NCBI GenBank assembly: GCA_963744935.1
Contig: CAVUVM010000001.1
Span: 434,001 to 498,000, forward strand
From: Bog-473 sp963744935
GTDB lineage: Bacteria; Actinomycetota; Acidimicrobiia; Acidimicrobiales; RAAP-2
Length of the DNA: 64,000 nucleotides
Reading direction: 5' to 3'
In this document: piece by piece, positions 52,300 to 60,721 of the stretch
Layout of the letters: each line of letters opens with the position of its first letter
Numbering within the stretch: the stretch's first letter is position 1
Notes under the pieces: model-generated
What the model was told of the DNA's origin: nothing
The model's database searches: none
Seen by the model: only the letters and a program-made list of their open reading frames with translations
Made by a program: the position numbers and the translations under genes

Positions 52300-53250
52300 C
52301 TACGTGACGACACCGTCACCGACCATGGCGCGGTAGATCCGCTCGAGGTCCTCGAGCGTGGCGAACTCGACCACGAGGCGGCCACGTCGGTTCTGAATAT
52401 CGACCTTGACTCTGGTGTTCAGGTAGGTCGAGAGCAGGTCTTCGAGCTCGAGAACACCGGGTTCGGGGAGCTTGCGGGACGGCGGGCGCCGGATCGCATG
52501 GTCGGCCGACGCCACGACTTCGCTCGTCGGCACGGGTACCTCGGAGGGCTGGGGCTCATCGGGGACCACCCGCAGTTCGGTCCCGCCGTTCCGCACCAGT
52601 ACCTCGACGGCCCGGACCGTCAACCCCTCCTGGACGATGCGCTCGACCAGCTTCTCATGGAGCGCTCGATCCGGGCTCCCGAGTAGGGCTCGGGCGTGCC
52701 CGGCCGAGATCGACCCCTCTGCGAGCGCCTGCTGGGCCCCGGCCGGCAGCTGCAGCAGACGCAGCGTGTTGGTCACCGTGGCACGGCCCTTGCCCATCCG
52801 GCTGGCTACTTGCTCGTGGGTGAGCCCGAACTCGTCGATCAGCTGCTGGTAGGCCGCAGCCTCCTCGAGGGCGTTGAGGTCAACCCGGTGCAGGTTCTCG
52901 ACTAACGCCTGCTCGAGGCTGCCCACGTCGTCGGCCACCTGGACCAAGACGGGGATGGTCTGGAGGCCGGCCCGGCGGGCTGCCCGCCAGCGCCGCTCCC
53001 CCGCGATCAGCTCGTAGATCTCGGTTTCGTCCTGGAGCTCGCGGACCAGGACCGGCTGGAGCAAGCCCACGGCCCGGATGGAGGCCGCCAGCGACGCCAT
53101 GGACTCCTCGTCGAAGTGGCTGCGAGGCTGGTAGGCGTTCGGCCGGATGTGCGAAATCGGGACCACCCTGAGGGCGGAGTCCTGCTCCCCCACCACCTCG
53201 CCCGGAATGAGGGCGCTCAGCCCTTTACCCAGTCCGCTGCGGCGCGCCAT
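52300..53250 (-). CDS. parB: Chromosome partitioning protein ParB
   Basis: A 316-residue CTP-binding DNA clamp. RRSGLGKGLSALIP starts it; the CTP site includes ELIAGERRWRAARRAG and VENLHRVDLNALEEA; the helix-turn-helix reads THEQVASRMGKGRATVTNTLRLLQLP; a C-terminal dimer domain ends it. It loads at parS sites, two of which lie just beyond parA. The start overlaps the parA stop by 26 bases. Confidence 0.96.
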   Translation of the reverse strand: MARRSGLGKGLSALIPGEVVGEQDSALRVVPISHIRPNAYQPRSHFDEESMASLAASIRAVGLLQPVLVRELQDETEIYELIAGERRWRAARRAGLQTIPVLVQVADDVGSLEQALVENLHRVDLNALEEAAAYQQLIDEFGLTHEQVASRMGKGRATVTNTLRLLQLPAGAQQALAEGSISAGHARALLGSPDRALHEKLVERIVQEGLTVRAVEVLVRNGGTELRVVPDEPQPSEVPVPTSEVVASADHAIRRPPSRKLPEPGVLELEDLLSTYLNTRVKVDIQNRRGRLVVEFATLEDLERIYRAMVGDGVVT

Positions 53251-54070
53251 TGCTCACCTCCTTGGCCAGCTCGCGGTAGGCGACGGCGCCCCGCGACACT
53301 GGATCGAAGACCGTGATGGGCTGCCCAAACGACGGAGCCTCGGACAACCGCACCGTGCGCGGGATCACCACCCTGCACACCCGCTCGGCAAAGTGCTCCC
53401 TGACCTCGTTGGCCACGTCGACCGAGAGTCGGGTTCGAGCGTCGTACATCGTCAGCACGATGGTCGAGACCTCGAGGGTCTCATTCAGGTTGGTCGAGAC
53501 CAGGTTCACGTTGCGCAGGAGCTGGCTGAGCCCCTCCAGGGCGTAGTACTCGCACTGGATCGGCACCAGGACCTCGTGGGCCGCGGCCAGCCCGTTGACG
53601 GTGATCAAGCCGAGGGACGGGGGACAATCGATCAGGACGAAGTCGAAATCGTCGACGACCGTGTCGATGGCTCGTTTCAGCTTGAGCTCACGGCTGAAGG
53701 CCGGGACGAGCTCGATCTCGACGCCCGCCAGGTCGATGGTGGCCGGAGCGACGAAGAGGTTCTTCACGCTCGTCGGCTCGATGCAGTCCTCGAGGGGCTG
53801 GTCCCGCATGATCACGTCATACATGGACAGCTCGAAATTGCGGGCTTCGACCCCTAGCCCGGTGGTGGCGTTGCCCTGAGGGTCGAGGTCGACAACCAGG
53901 ACGCGGTAACCGTGCTCGGCGAGCGCCGCACCGAGGTTCACCGTTGTAGTGGTCTTACCGACACCGCCCTTCTGGTTGGCCACGGCGATGACCCGGGGGA
54001 GTTGCCGGAAGATCGGCTTGGTCCCGTTCAAGAGCTCCGCGGCGTCGGAGGAGATGGACGGTGCTCGCAT
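53225..54070 (-). CDS. parA: Chromosome partitioning ATPase ParA (core)
   Basis: The conserved Soj/ParA ATPase: deviant Walker A KGGVGKTT after RVIAVANQ, Walker A' VVDLDPQGNATTGLG, Walker B VLIDCPPSLG. ParA forms ATP-dependent dimers on DNA and moves ParB-parS complexes. Minimal start is ATG 54070 (281 residues). A Pro/Ala/Glu-rich N-terminal extension with its own good ribosome site exists one frame away (see 54071-54599), so the true protein may be about 457 residues. Confidence 0.93.
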   Translation of the reverse strand: MRAPSISSDAAELLNGTKPIFRQLPRVIAVANQKGGVGKTTTTVNLGAALAEHGYRVLVVDLDPQGNATTGLGVEARNFELSMYDVIMRDQPLEDCIEPTSVKNLFVAPATIDLAGVEIELVPAFSRELKLKRAIDTVVDDFDFVLIDCPPSLGLITVNGLAAAHEVLVPIQCEYYALEGLSQLLRNVNLVSTNLNETLEVSTIVLTMYDARTRLSVDVANEVREHFAERVCRVVIPRTVRLSEAPSFGQPITVFDPVSRGAVAYRELAKEVSNGAPQRTG

Positions 54071-54599
54071 AACCGGCTGGGCGGCGCTCTTGGTGGCCGG
54101 CGCGGGGGCGGGCGGAAGCGGGGGGAGCCTGGGCCGCAGCGGGCGCGGCATCCGCACGAGCCTCCGGCGGAGCGACGGGTTCCGGGGCAGGGTCGGGCTC
54201 CGGGGCAAGGTCGGGCTCAGGGGCAAGGTCGGTGCCAGGGGCGGTGTAAGCCCCTTCGACCGGCTCCGCGTACGCACGGTCCGGCGTTTCCGACGCCGGG
54301 GGCGGATCAGTGGACAGGGCGGACGCGGCGGGCTCAACGGGGTTCTCCTCAGCGGCAACAGGCGGGGTCGCTGTCGCCGGGGTGTGGTCCACGGCGGCGG
54401 GTGGGGAGACCTCCGCAGGCGTCTCGGTCGCCACGAGTAGGGGAGCGGCAGGTGGATCCGAGGTGACGGTCGTGACGGGGTCTGCGGACGTCGGCCCACC
54501 CTTGTGGGGCGACGACAGTTCCTGGTCGAAGGGCCCGCGCTGAGGGGTGGCCTCCGCCTTTTCCTCGCTCGTCTCCCTGTCCTTGCGCCTGATGCGCAT
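54071..54599 (-). other. Probable out-of-frame N-terminal extension of ParA
   Basis: From ATG 54599, behind GGAGG nine bases upstream, a frame encodes MRIRRKDRETSEEKAEAT and a Pro/Ala/Glu-rich linker with APEPD repeats, but it does not enter the ParA core as written. Removing one base of the six-G run at 54130-54135 (plus strand) joins it smoothly to TKSAAQPVMRAPS and the ATPase. Disordered N-terminal tails occur on actinobacterial ParA proteins. Confidence 0.6.
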
Positions 54600-54674
54600 C
54601 AAGCAGGTCCTCCGAGACACCGCGGCACGTCGCCTATCCTGGCCTGCATCCGCAGCTAGGTCAAGACTTGAGAT

Positions 54675-54690
54675 TGTTCCACGTGAAACC
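54675..54690. promoter_or_regulatory. parS site 1
   Basis: TGTTCCACGTGAAACC matches the ParB site TGTTTCACGTGAAACA at 14 of 16 positions. It lies upstream of parA. The 321-base gap 54600-54920 between parA and rsmG otherwise shows no gene; it also contains the second parS. Confidence 0.85.
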
Positions 54691-54732
54691 GTTGGCCTGA
54701 CGTTGTGATTCGGTTCACCAGGAGTTCACTGA

Positions 54733-54748
54733 CGTTTCACGTGAAACA
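54733..54748. promoter_or_regulatory. parS site 2
   Basis: CGTTTCACGTGAAACA matches the consensus at 15 of 16 positions, with a full central palindrome GTTTCACGTGAAAC. It starts 58 bases from the first site, the usual arrangement of clustered parS sequences close to oriC. Confidence 0.92.
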
Positions 54749-54920
54749 ACCCGGGGTAAGGGGTCGCCTCAGCGGCAACGGCGGGCCCGGAGTGCCCGGT
54801 CAGCGGGGTTCGGCGCGGTCCGCCAGCCGCCTGCGGGCGATGAATGGTGCCTCTGACGGCGCCGTGACGTCTCGGCTCTACCCCGTCCTTCCGAGCGGGC
54901 ACTCCGTGCTACCCGACTCT

Positions 54921-55625
54921 TCAGAACAGTGGCCGCTTGGCCGGGACGCCATCACGCCGGGGAAAACGCTCCGGACACGGTCGCGCTTGATGGAGCACCC
55001 GAAATTCGAAACCCTCCCGCACGGCCGCGACCGGCTCGAGACCGAGCTGGGCCAGTTCGTCACCCGGCCAGCGCCCGCCCGGATCCGTCGCTCCTTCTGT
55101 GGAGCCGACCTCCGGAGGCGGTTCGGAGACCACCATCCAGGCGCCCACCCTCAGGAAGGGGGCGCCGCACTCGGCTACCACGGCTGGAGCACCGAAGGAA
55201 CGGGCCAGGAGGCCGTCGAAGGCTCCGCGCCATTCCTCCTGGCGGCCCGCCTCCTCCGCCCGCTGGTGAAGAACCCTGACCCGGTCCTGGAGCCGCAAGC
55301 GTTCCACCGCCACTCGAAGGAACCTCGCCCGGCGTCCGTTGGCCTCCAGGAGCACCAGATGAGCGTCGGGCCAGAGAGAGGCCACCGCCAGTCCGGGCAG
55401 ACCACCACCGGAGCCCAGATCGATCAGGAGGGGCTGCGTGAGGCCGGCCTGCGCGGCCAGGCGGCGGCTCACTGTGGCAAAACCCTCGGCGTGTCGTAGC
55501 TGGGGCTCGAGGGGACCGGGACCGAGGAAGCCTGCCCTGCGGGCGTCGGCGAGAACGTCACCCAACGTCCCAGGCGTGGCGATGGTGGGGGAGTGATCTT
55601 CCCCGTCGACCGGGGCGCCGGGCAC
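54921..55625 (-). CDS. rsmG: 16S rRNA (guanine527-N7)-methyltransferase RsmG
   Basis: A 234-residue SAM-dependent methyltransferase (GidB). The cofactor site is LLIDLGSGGGLPGLAVA, followed by LVLLEANGRRARFLR and a Phe-Gly-Ala-Pro motif (ARSFGAP). It methylates G527 of 16S rRNA, and loss gives streptomycin tolerance in relatives. It follows jag by ten bases. GTG 55625. Confidence 0.93.
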   Translation of the reverse strand: MPGAPVDGEDHSPTIATPGTLGDVLADARRAGFLGPGPLEPQLRHAEGFATVSRRLAAQAGLTQPLLIDLGSGGGLPGLAVASLWPDAHLVLLEANGRRARFLRVAVERLRLQDRVRVLHQRAEEAGRQEEWRGAFDGLLARSFGAPAVVAECGAPFLRVGAWMVVSEPPPEVGSTEGATDPGGRWPGDELAQLGLEPVAAVREGFEFRVLHQARPCPERFPRRDGVPAKRPLF

Positions 55626-55635
55626 CGGCGCGGCG

Positions 55636-56112
55636 TCAGTCGGTGGGCGCGATGACGATGTGCCGGTTGGGGTCTTCGCCCTCGGAGCGGGTCACGACGC
55701 CGGGCATCTCATTGACGGCGTCGTGGACGGACTTCCGGTCGGCCGGGCTCATGGCCTCGAGGGCCTTCTCCTGGCCGGAGGCGAGGACCTCCTCGGCGAT
55801 CTGGACGCTAAAGCGCTTCAGTGCCGCCGAGCGGCGCTCCCGGTAGCCGGCGACGTCCACCAGGATGCGGTCGGTCCTCGACGGGCATTGGCGCTGGACC
55901 ACCGCCCTCGTCAGGTCCTGTACGGCGCTCAGGGTTGACCCTCGTGGTCCCACGAGCATGCCCAAGTCCTCACCGGTAGCGGCGATCTCGACCGTCTCCT
56001 CGTCGAGGATCCGGCACTCCACCGACCCGTCCATGTCGAGCTCTCCCAGGAGAGCGGCCACGAACGCACGACCGACCTCGCCCTGCTCCTCGAGCGTCAT
56101 TCCCTCGGCCAT
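55636..56112 (-). CDS. jag: Jag/KhpB RNA-binding protein, KH and R3H part
   Basis: A 158-residue frame with a KH domain (ATGEDLGMLVGPRGSTLSAVQDLTRAVVQ) and an R3H domain (LEAMSPADRKSVHDAVNEMPGVVTRSEGEDPNRHIVI). KhpB binds small RNAs and influences cell-wall synthesis and division. It has its own AAGGAG and ATG 56112. But the separate upstream Jag_N gene becomes one continuous frame with it if one G of a seven-G run is removed, so it is probably the C-terminal half of a 371-residue protein. Confidence 0.88.
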   Translation of the reverse strand: MAEGMTLEEQGEVGRAFVAALLGELDMDGSVECRILDEETVEIAATGEDLGMLVGPRGSTLSAVQDLTRAVVQRQCPSRTDRILVDVAGYRERRSAALKRFSVQIAEEVLASGQEKALEAMSPADRKSVHDAVNEMPGVVTRSEGEDPNRHIVIAPTD

Positions 56113-56155
56113 GTCTGCTGTCTCCTTCGATTCCGTGCTCCGCTGTGGAGCCCTT

Positions 56156-56752
56156 TCAGCTGCCGGCCCCCCCGTGGAGCCGTTGTTCGAATTTTCCGCG
56201 TTCCCCTACCGACACGTCGAGGCTGGCCGTCTCCGCGCCACCCACCCCACTCGCCGCACCGGCCACCGCGTTGCGGCGATTGCGGCGGCGGCGGGCCGAG
56301 CGGCTCGTGCCTGTCCCGGTCTCGCCCGTCTTGGTCTCGCCCGTCTTGGTCTCGCCGGTCCTGGTCGCCGCCGCGCCGTTCGCTCGTTCGGATCCCGCAC
56401 GATTCGAACCGCCGTCACGTCCGGAGCCGTTGGCGCTCGCGCCACTCCTGCTACCACCCGAACCATTGGCCGAGCGCTGGCCGCCCTGCCGGGACCCGTC
56501 CTGGCGAGATCCTTCCTGCCGGGATCCTTGTCCCGACCGGGCGGGGCGGCGGGAACGCTCTCGGCGCGGCCGAGCGCCGACGGGACGCACCCTCGCTCGC
56601 ACCCTGGCCTCGACCCGCATCCGACCGAAGAGGCCCGTCTTGGGCTCGCTCACCACGATCACCTCGGCATCGCTCAGCGCTACGCCGAGCTGGTCGAGGG
56701 CGCGATCGGTCGCCTCGTCGACTGTCTTCCCCGCCACTTCTACCCACTCCAC
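56156..56752 (-). CDS. jag: Jag N-terminal domain with low-complexity linker (probably split from KhpB)
   Basis: Residues 1-55 (MEWVEVAGKTVDEATDRALDQLG ... TGLFGRMRVEARVRARV) are the Jag_N domain. A long linker of Arg/Ser/Gly with GETKT repeats follows and stops at 56156. The homopolymer C7 (56167-56173, plus strand) near the end suggests a base insertion: with six, the frame runs on as GGPAAERAPQR into the KH-R3H gene. It starts four bases after yidC. Confidence 0.8.
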   Translation of the reverse strand: MEWVEVAGKTVDEATDRALDQLGVALSDAEVIVVSEPKTGLFGRMRVEARVRARVRPVGARPRRERSRRPARSGQGSRQEGSRQDGSRQGGQRSANGSGGSRSGASANGSGRDGGSNRAGSERANGAAATRTGETKTGETKTGETGTGTSRSARRRRNRRNAVAGAASGVGGAETASLDVSVGERGKFEQRLHGGAGS

Positions 56753-56756
56753 CCGT

Positions 56757-57953
56757 CTACCGAGCCTTTCTCGTGCGCTTGGAGCGTGACCTCGGATGCG
56801 CCTTGGGCGCCGGTTCCTCGTTCGCGCTCTCCGCCTTACCGTTCGTCGTCCGCTTCCCGCTGCCGCCCGCCGGTTTGCGCCCGTTCCCTCGTCCGTTGCC
56901 GTTCGAAGCGGTCCTGGCCGGTGGCACGGTGCCTTTGGCCAGCGCCGTGCCGTCGGTCGCCGTGGACTTGGTCGTCTTGGAGGGTGGCGCCGGAGGCTCC
57001 GGCTTCACCTTTTCCGGTTTCGCCTTTTCCAACGCTTCTTGCTTCTTCGCCGAGCCGATTTCCCGCTCGGCCGTCACCGGTGCCACATAGCCGCTCCGGA
57101 ACATCGCCTCTTGCGTTCCGATCCGCATGGCAGAAGAGACCACCATGTAAATGGTTGCTCCGGCGGGCACTCTAAGGTAAATGACTCCGAAAATAATAGG
57201 GAAAAACTTCTGCATTGTTTGCATCTGTGGATTCGCTGCCGCGGCCTGCGGATTCCGGCTATTCATCTGCTTCATTTGGTAGTACTGCAAGAACATTGCA
57301 GCCACAATGAGCACCAGATACGGAATGACAAGAAGCCCTTGGCTGGCGCTTCCCGGCGAGATGTGACTCGAGAACGGAAGCGAGGACAAGTCCATGCCGA
57401 ACCACCAATGCATTTGGCCATTACTGGCAACCAATGCTTGGTGCATTTGCGAGCTTGTCGGGATATAACGCGGGGAGGCGCATCCGGCATGCGCCATGCA
57501 CTTCACCGTCTGTCCGGCAGCGTTCGTATACGTCGAACCCTTGGCTACGACATACGAAAGGCCGCGGATCAGCGAATACAGCACGATCAAGAAGGGCATC
57601 TGCAGGAGGCTGGGCAGGCAGGCTCCGAACGGGCTGGTTCCGTTCTCCTTGTAGAGCCGCATCATCTCCTGGTTGAGCATTTCCCGGTTCTCCGGGCCCT
57701 TGTATTTGGCCTGGAGTTTCTTCATCTCGGGCTGCAGCCGTTGCATCGCCAGCATCGACTTGGTGCTCTTCACCGTCACCGGAGTGAGGGCGAGCATGAT
57801 GATGATCGTCAGGCCCGTGATGGCAAAGCCGTAGTTGGGCCAGACGGCGTAGAGGCCGGCCAGGACGAGACCGAAGAGCTCGAAGAGCGGATGGAAGATC
57901 TCGCCGATGAGCTTGAACAGGGAATTCTCTGCGAGAACCGGGTGGATCAGCAT
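56757..57953 (-). CDS. yidC: Membrane protein insertase YidC
   Basis: A 398-residue Oxa1/YidC insertase. It has five core helices with the conserved arginine region QAKYKGPENREMLNQEMMRLYKENGTSPFGACLPSLLQMPFLIVLY and a long basic/Pro-Lys tail (SKRTRKAR) that contacts ribosomes. It starts at ATG 57953, overlapping yidD by seven bases, in the usual rpmH-rnpA-yidD-yidC-jag order. Confidence 0.95.
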   Translation of the reverse strand: MLIHPVLAENSLFKLIGEIFHPLFELFGLVLAGLYAVWPNYGFAITGLTIIIMLALTPVTVKSTKSMLAMQRLQPEMKKLQAKYKGPENREMLNQEMMRLYKENGTSPFGACLPSLLQMPFLIVLYSLIRGLSYVVAKGSTYTNAAGQTVKCMAHAGCASPRYIPTSSQMHQALVASNGQMHWWFGMDLSSLPFSSHISPGSASQGLLVIPYLVLIVAAMFLQYYQMKQMNSRNPQAAAANPQMQTMQKFFPIIFGVIYLRVPAGATIYMVVSSAMRIGTQEAMFRSGYVAPVTAEREIGSAKKQEALEKAKPEKVKPEPPAPPSKTTKSTATDGTALAKGTVPPARTASNGNGRGNGRKPAGGSGKRTTNGKAESANEEPAPKAHPRSRSKRTRKAR

Positions 57954-58246
57954 GGGTGGCCTCCGTCGTGCGCGTGCGCGCCGCTATGGGCGTGGACCCG
58001 GATGGGCACCAGGTCGACTCCGTGGGGCCCGAAGGGGCGGCAACGCACCAGGCGCCGGGCCGTCAGCGCCAGCCCGCGCCAGAAGCCATGGATGCTGAAG
58101 GCCTCGACGGCATAGTTCGAGCAGCTGGGATAGAAGCGGCACGGCGAGACCCGGCCCGAGGCTGCGCTCTGATAGGCCTTGAGCAGGGCGACGGCCAGGC
58201 GGGCCGGCGGGCTCAGCCGCTCCCCAGACCCCGAAGCGGCGCTCAC
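57947..58246 (-). CDS. yidD: YidD membrane-insertion accessory protein
   Basis: A 99-residue protein with LLKAYQSAASGRVSPCRFYPSCSNYAVEAFSIHGFWRG, the YidD signature with three cysteines. A His-rich tail follows. It aids YidC-mediated insertion at the inner membrane. GTG 58246 lies in the rnpA stop (GTGA). Confidence 0.92.
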   Translation of the reverse strand: MSAASGSGERLSPPARLAVALLKAYQSAASGRVSPCRFYPSCSNYAVEAFSIHGFWRGLALTARRLVRCRPFGPHGVDLVPIRVHAHSGAHAHDGGHPC

Positions 58247-58602
58247 GCAGTCACCCCTGCCTGGGCGGCTCGCCGCAGAGCCCGTGCCAGGTCGATCCGG
58301 AACTGGGCCGAGCCGAGGCCGGTGGCGGCGGGGTCGAGGCGGACCAAGTAGGTCCCCCGAGGCAACGTGGCGGCCTCCGCCCGCACCACCTCGCGGGCCC
58401 GCCGCCGCAACGTGTTCCGGGTGACCGCGCTGCCGCAGCGGCGGCCAATTGCGTAGCCGACCTGGGGAAATACACCGGGGACGCCCTCGTCCACAGGTAC
58501 GAAGGCCACTCGGATCGGCCCGCACGCGCCCCGGGCACGGGCCCGCTGCAGGTCGGCGAAGGCCGCGCGGCTCGTCATGCGTCCGACCGTCCGGGGAGGC
58601 AA
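58243..58602 (-). CDS. rnpA: Ribonuclease P protein component
   Basis: A 119-residue basic protein that binds the RNase P RNA for tRNA 5' processing. The signature GRRCGSAVTRNTLRRRAREVVRAE is present. The start is a TTG at 58602 (LPPRTVGRMTSRAAF), with ATG 58578 as a shorter choice. It is ten bases downstream of rpmH. Confidence 0.9.
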   Translation of the reverse strand: MPPRTVGRMTSRAAFADLQRARARGACGPIRVAFVPVDEGVPGVFPQVGYAIGRRCGSAVTRNTLRRRAREVVRAEAATLPRGTYLVRLDPAATGLGSAQFRIDLARALRRAAQAGVTA

Positions 58603-58612
58603 GGTGAGGACC

Positions 58613-58747
58613 TCAGACGGTGAGACGGTGGCGCCCCTTGAGCCGCCGCGACTTCAAGATGGCCCGCCCTGCCCGGGTGGACATGCGCTTGCGGAACCCG
58701 TGGGTGCGGGCCCGTTTCCGGGTGTTGGGTTGGTAGGTGCGCTTCAC
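58613..58747 (-). CDS. rpmH: 50S ribosomal protein L34
   Basis: A 44-residue L34: MKRTYQPNTRKRARTHGFRK followed by RMSTRAGRAILKSRRLKGR. GTG 58747 is the start. It heads the leftward rpmH-rnpA-yidD-yidC-jag-rsmG run and is divergent from dnaA. Confidence 0.97.
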   Translation of the reverse strand: MKRTYQPNTRKRARTHGFRKRMSTRAGRAILKSRRLKGRHRLTV

Positions 58748-58755
58748 TCCAAGTC

Positions 58756-58785
58756 AGCCTTTCGCGATGCAGTCTTTCGCGACGC
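58756..58785. repeat. 15-bp tandem repeat in the rpmH leader
   Basis: AGCCTTTCGCGATGC (58756) is followed at once by AGTCTTTCGCGACGC (58771), differing at two positions. On the rpmH strand each copy carries GCGAAAGG/GCGAAAGA, so the rpmH ribosome site GAAAGG is duplicated. The remaining gap to dnaA (58786-59003) must hold both promoters; none is clear. Confidence 0.6.
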
Positions 58786-59003
58786 CGGAACCATGTCGGG
58801 GACCGGCTCCTCGCGGGGTCCACGCCTCGGCCGTCCAGTCGAATCCGGCCGCCAGCGGCGAGTCCTCCCATGTTAGGCGCATTTGCAGATGGCCTCTAGT
58901 CGCACCGCCCGGAGCGGTGTACCTTCGTCCAATTACCCGCACCGAGGACCGCGCCGAACCGGGCTGGACGCCGAGGGGGGAGAAGGGGCGCTCGGCTGAA
59001 CCT

Positions 59004-60422
59004 GTGACGCAGGCGATAGAACTCTGGACGAGGTGCTCGAAGTCCCTGCGCGACCAGGTCTCCGAGAGCACGTGGCAACTCTGGCTGGCCGGGATCGAGC
59101 CGGTTGGCTTGGCCGACGGCGTGTTCACGCTCTCGGTGCCGAGCCACTTCATCCGGGAGCGCGTCGAGTCGCGCTACCTGCCGATGATCGAAGACACCCT
59201 GGCCAACGAGGTGGGCGACCCCATACGGGTACGCCTCACCGTGCGCGAGCCGGCTCCGTCCGCCGCGCCGAGTCCGGTGGATGCGCCCGGCCGACCTGCT
59301 GCGATGAATGGCCTGCTGGGGGAAGAATCCCTGGTAGAGCCGGTATCCGCCCTGGCGGGCTCGGCTGCCGCGTCAGGCCGCGAGTCGCCGGCGGTCCAGC
59401 TCGATTCGAAGTTCACCTTCGAAACCTTCGTGGCCGCGTCGTCGAACCGCCTCGCCCACGCGGCGGCCCAGGCCGTGGCCGAGACGCCCGGCCGTTCGTA
59501 CAACCCGCTGTTCATCTACGGCGATTCCGGGCTCGGCAAGACGCATCTGCTCCACGCCATCGCCAATTACGTCACCGAGAACTACCCCCGCCGCAAGGTC
59601 CTCTACGTCACCACCGAGACGTTCATGAACGACTTCGTCGACGCCCTCCGCAGCGCGACCACCCTGGCCTTCAAGCGCCGGTACCGCGACTGTGACGTCC
59701 TTCTCATCGATGACGTCCAGTTCATGGAGCGCAAAGAGGGACTTCAGGAGGAGTTCTTCCACACCTACAACGACCTCAAGGGTGCCTCCAAGCAAATCGT
59801 CCTCACCTCGGACCGCGCGCCCAAGTCGATCGAGACCCTCGAGGACCGCCTGCGGAGCCGGTTCCTCTCGGGACTCATCACCGAGATCGACCCGCCGGAC
59901 CTCGAGACCCGGCTCGCCATCTTGCGCTCCAAGTCCCTGAGCGAGCACTACGACGTGCCCGATGACGTGCTCGAGTTCATCGCGTCGCACGTGAAGGACA
60001 ACATCCGAGAGCTCGAGGGAGCCCTCACCCGCATCTGCGCCTTCGCCAAACTCAACAAGAAGCCGATCTCGCACGAACAGGCCGAAAAGGTCCTCGCCGA
60101 CCTGGTCGAGGCAGGTGAACCGCGGCGGGTCTCGCCTCAGATGATCCTCGACACCGTGGCCGCCAGCTACGGGTTCCCCGTCGAATCCATCATCGGCCCC
60201 AGCCGTACCAGGCCACTGGTCACCGCCCGCCAGGTGGCCATGTACCTAACCCGAGAGCTCACGGACTACAGCTATCCAGCCATCGGCCGGATCTTCGGCA
60301 ACCGGGACCACACGACGGTCATCCACGCCGTCGACAAGATCACCGGCCAGATGGCGGAACGACGCCAGATCTACGAGCAGGTCACCGAGCTGAGCCAAAA
60401 GGTCCGTGCGGGCTCGGCCTGA
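59004..60422 (+). CDS. dnaA: Chromosomal replication initiator DnaA
   Basis: A 472-residue AAA+ initiator. Domain I starts AIELWTRCSKSLRDQVSESTWQLWL; domain III has Walker A GDSGLGKTH (near residue 173) and Walker B LLIDDVQFM; domain IV ends with the DNA-binding GNRDHTTVIHAVDKI. GTG 59004 matches the normal domain I start; a longer in-frame lead to 58737 is not conserved. It is divergent from rpmH and 299 bases from dnaN, as in other actinobacteria. Confidence 0.95.
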   Translation: MTQAIELWTRCSKSLRDQVSESTWQLWLAGIEPVGLADGVFTLSVPSHFIRERVESRYLPMIEDTLANEVGDPIRVRLTVREPAPSAAPSPVDAPGRPAAMNGLLGEESLVEPVSALAGSAAASGRESPAVQLDSKFTFETFVAASSNRLAHAAAQAVAETPGRSYNPLFIYGDSGLGKTHLLHAIANYVTENYPRRKVLYVTTETFMNDFVDALRSATTLAFKRRYRDCDVLLIDDVQFMERKEGLQEEFFHTYNDLKGASKQIVLTSDRAPKSIETLEDRLRSRFLSGLITEIDPPDLETRLAILRSKSLSEHYDVPDDVLEFIASHVKDNIRELEGALTRICAFAKLNKKPISHEQAEKVLADLVEAGEPRRVSPQMILDTVAASYGFPVESIIGPSRTRPLVTARQVAMYLTRELTDYSYPAIGRIFGNRDHTTVIHAVDKITGQMAERRQIYEQVTELSQKVRAGSA

Positions 60423-60721
60423 GGCTCCCACCTTCGCCGCCTACCCCGACGTCTTGTGAGTCACAAGAGGAAAAGGTTGTGGACACACGCGGCCACCTCT
60501 GTGGACCGTTACCCCTCTTGTCCCCATCCGCCCCCACCCCCTCGACTGAGGGGCTGCGCGACCCGCCAGAAACCACACAGCCATGGGGATACGCCGCGAC
60601 GTCCTCAGCAGGGCAGCGACCATGTCCTCCACAATCCACACCCCTTACTACCTTTACCAACTTCACATACTCTTCCCTTCACGAAGAAACAACAGGGCCC
60701 CATCGGAAAGGACCGACATCG
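60423..60721. other. Candidate oriC between dnaA and dnaN
   Basis: This gap holds DnaA-box-like sequences: TGTGGACAC (60478) and TTGTCCCCA (60518), each one base off the actinobacterial box TTGTCCACA or its complement; TGTGGACCG (60500), two off; and CAATCCACA (60632). The perfect palindrome CTTGTGA-G-TCACAAG lies at 60453-60467 right after dnaA. A pyrimidine- and AT-rich strip (about 60640-60700) could be the unwinding element. Confidence 0.65.
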
